From Allodiplogaster sudhausi (lineage: Eukaryota > Nematoda > Chromadorea > Rhabditida > Diplogasteridae), in contig CALZFC010000009.1 in the NCBI GenBank assembly GCA_945643635.1, forward strand, positions 921,001 to 985,000: a stretch of DNA of 64,000 nucleotides. The letters are read 5' to 3'. This document shows positions 62,474-64,000 of this stretch, one piece after another. The notes beneath the pieces are model-generated. The model ran no database searches. It saw only the letters and a list, made by a program, of their open reading frames with translations, and had not been told where the DNA came from. The translations under genes were made by a program, and so were the position numbers. Each line of letters opens with the position of its first letter. Within the stretch, counting starts at the first letter, position 1.

Positions 62474-64000
62474 GCTTTCTCGTTCTCTGAGCATGCATTC
62501 CTCGAACCTTTTTTGCTTGTGATCCTCCGCCGGCTGCCCTCGACTTCTTCGCAGGTGTCTTCGTCGTCGACGTACCGGCAGCAGTTGAACAAGCGGCCAT
62601 CATGCCAATCTTAACATAATCATATAAACTATGGCAAGCTTTCAGCAGAGAACAACTAATGTATCTATTTATGTCAATGTCCTTATATGAAGACAATAAT
62701 TATCCTTTTTTTCTTCCAAACATCGTATGTATGTATATAACTAAATGATAAGAATTGATATAATAAACAAATATGTTTATTGATTTGTCGCTTGACGGAA
62801 GAAAACTGACGTCTTCCATCCTCTGAGCTAATCGACGGTCATACTCTGGCTTGTACAACGGATTGTGCGGATAGAAGCCAAATGTTGCGGGTTCGATCGG
62901 TTGCGGAGGCGGGTCGACCTGGATCAAAAAGGGAAAAAATTCACTTTACACTTCTTTTCCATTCATTACAATAAAAAGGCGAAAATAATGGGAGTTTTTT
63001 TTACCTTTGTGCCTGCCGGGTAGGCCACCTTGAGCGCTCTTCTCTCCTGCTCGTAGTAGGGATGCTTGGCGAGAGGGATGTTGATGGGCAGAGGGGCGGG
63101 CGGCATCTCGGTGGTGAGTGCTTGGGTGAAGTTCTGGGGGACGGGAATGCCGGCGGCTGTGAAGCGTTGTTGAGCGAGGTGAGCTTGCTGCTGCTGCTGT
63201 TGCTGTTGCTGTTGATGGAGCTGCATCATCTGAGCCTGCTGCTGGAGCGACAGCATCATTCCTTGTCCTCCGCCGCCGCCTGCCCCTCCCATTCCCATGC
63301 CGCTCCCCATCGACACGGACCGCATGGGCGCCGGTGGCCGGCCTCCACTCATCATCTGCTGCATCTGAGCCATCTGCGCCATCTGCATGGCTGACGGCGG
63401 CTGCTGCTGCTGGGGTGGCTGCGGCGTGCCCGAGCCCGCCGAGCCACCGGGCGTCACCGAGGCGGGCGGGTGGTGAGAGGCGTAGGGGGAGTGCATGACG
63501 TGTTGGAGGTGCGGCGGCTGCGGAGTCGACGTGGGCGCAGGCACTTGCATCTGCTGCTGCTGCTGCGGCGGCTGGCCACCGAGGCCTGGCGACTGGAGAT
63601 GGGGCGGCTGTCCATAAGGCGACATGGAATGCATCTGCTGCTGTTGCTGCTGCATCAGCGGACTCGGTCCCGAGCCGTTCATCATCCCACCGCCGTTTCC
63701 AGCGTATGAAGGGGACATGAAGCCGGCCTGCTGCTGTTGTTCTTGCTGCTACAACGGGAAACATCACACAATATTTAATTTTTAAAAAACGACAATTAAA
63801 TGCATTATTTTACAAGGAAAATTTTGAATAGAAAAAAATGAAATTAAAACCTGTCGTTGTTGTTGTTGCTGTTGTAATTGTTGTTGCTGCTGTTGCTGCT
63901 GTTGCTGCAATTGTTGTTGCTGCTGCTGCTTCTGGTCTTTTTGCGGTGCGGCCATGAGATTCTGCGATGATTTCGAACGGCCACCCGGGCCTCCTCCAGG
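58432..64000 (-). CDS. Gln/Pro/Met-rich PHD-finger protein, Pygopus-like (5' end beyond window)
   Basis: Thirteen exons join in phase: 64000-63851, 63748-63005, 62918-62811, 62609-62508, 62354-62310, 62188-62084, 61624-61499, 61355-61238, 61160-61063, 60963-60765, 60403-60312, 59217-59128, 59012-58432, about 850 residues. The N-terminal half is Gln/Met/Pro-rich activation-type sequence. EPATFGFYPHNPLYKPEYDRR is a distinctive non-repetitive block, and AKKSRAAGGGSQAKK could be a nuclear signal. A divergent PHD finger follows: CAGC, then FIQCIGTSQSCRQFYHQVC, SGLSPGAFAKLL and WMCQRC. The spacing from C-RQFYHQVC to the end matches Pygopus, a nuclear Wnt co-activator, but about 50 residues separate the first two Cys from the next pair. 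A Pro-rich tail follows, and its best reading needs a one-base frame change near 58592; otherwise the frame ends at 58380. Confidence 0.6.

Overview
This is a 64 kb piece of animal nuclear DNA. Every real gene in it is split into short exons by GT-AG introns with TTTCAG/TTGCAG-like acceptors. I built the gene models by hand from splice sites and checked that reading phase is continuous across each junction. An ecdysozoan, probably a nematode, fits best. The reasons are a Pax6 whose paired domain reads [18 protein letters not shown], compact introns, a secreted Cys-repeat protein, and a possible paired-less Pax6 isoform of the kind known from the C. elegans vab-3/mab-18 locus. The species is not identifiable from the sequence alone.

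Layout, left to right. 1-1266: one half of a long foldback repeat. 1174-3900 (-): stalk and last motor exons of a kinesin-12 (KIF15/KLP-18 type); the rest of the motor is missing and there is an in-frame stop. 4.0-5.75 kb (-): decayed gag-like retroelement fragment with an RGG tail. 5861-8604: DNA transposon with matching terminal inverted repeats, a TA target and a spliced gene of unknown family. 8880-12129 (+): MBOAT7-type lysophosphatidylinositol acyltransferase. 13082-13916 (+): small secreted Cys-repeat protein with a clear TATA box and poly(A) signal. 17888-37437 (-): complete Pax6 gene, 12 coding exons and 595 codons, plus a candidate internal first exon at 25071-25221.

37.5-50 kb is dominated by (GA)n/(CT)n arrays and holds a candidate small gene of unknown family (47794-49895, -) and a few isolated candidate exons. 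50253-50641: non-autonomous hAT-type element with an 8-bp target duplication. 51204-56568 (-): an unrecognised multi-exon gene whose confidently joined introns are all phase 0; it carries a very recent tandem duplication of two exons and a second foldback element. 58432-64000 (-): a Gln/Pro/Met-rich PHD-finger protein resembling Pygopus, whose N-terminus lies beyond the window.

The genes do not form an operon or a pathway. The main themes are one large developmental regulator in a polypurine-rich domain and heavy, partly recent, mobile-element activity around it. The GA-rich tracts cluster between about 14 and 50 kb, over Pax6 and its upstream flank, and are sparse from 51 to 64 kb.
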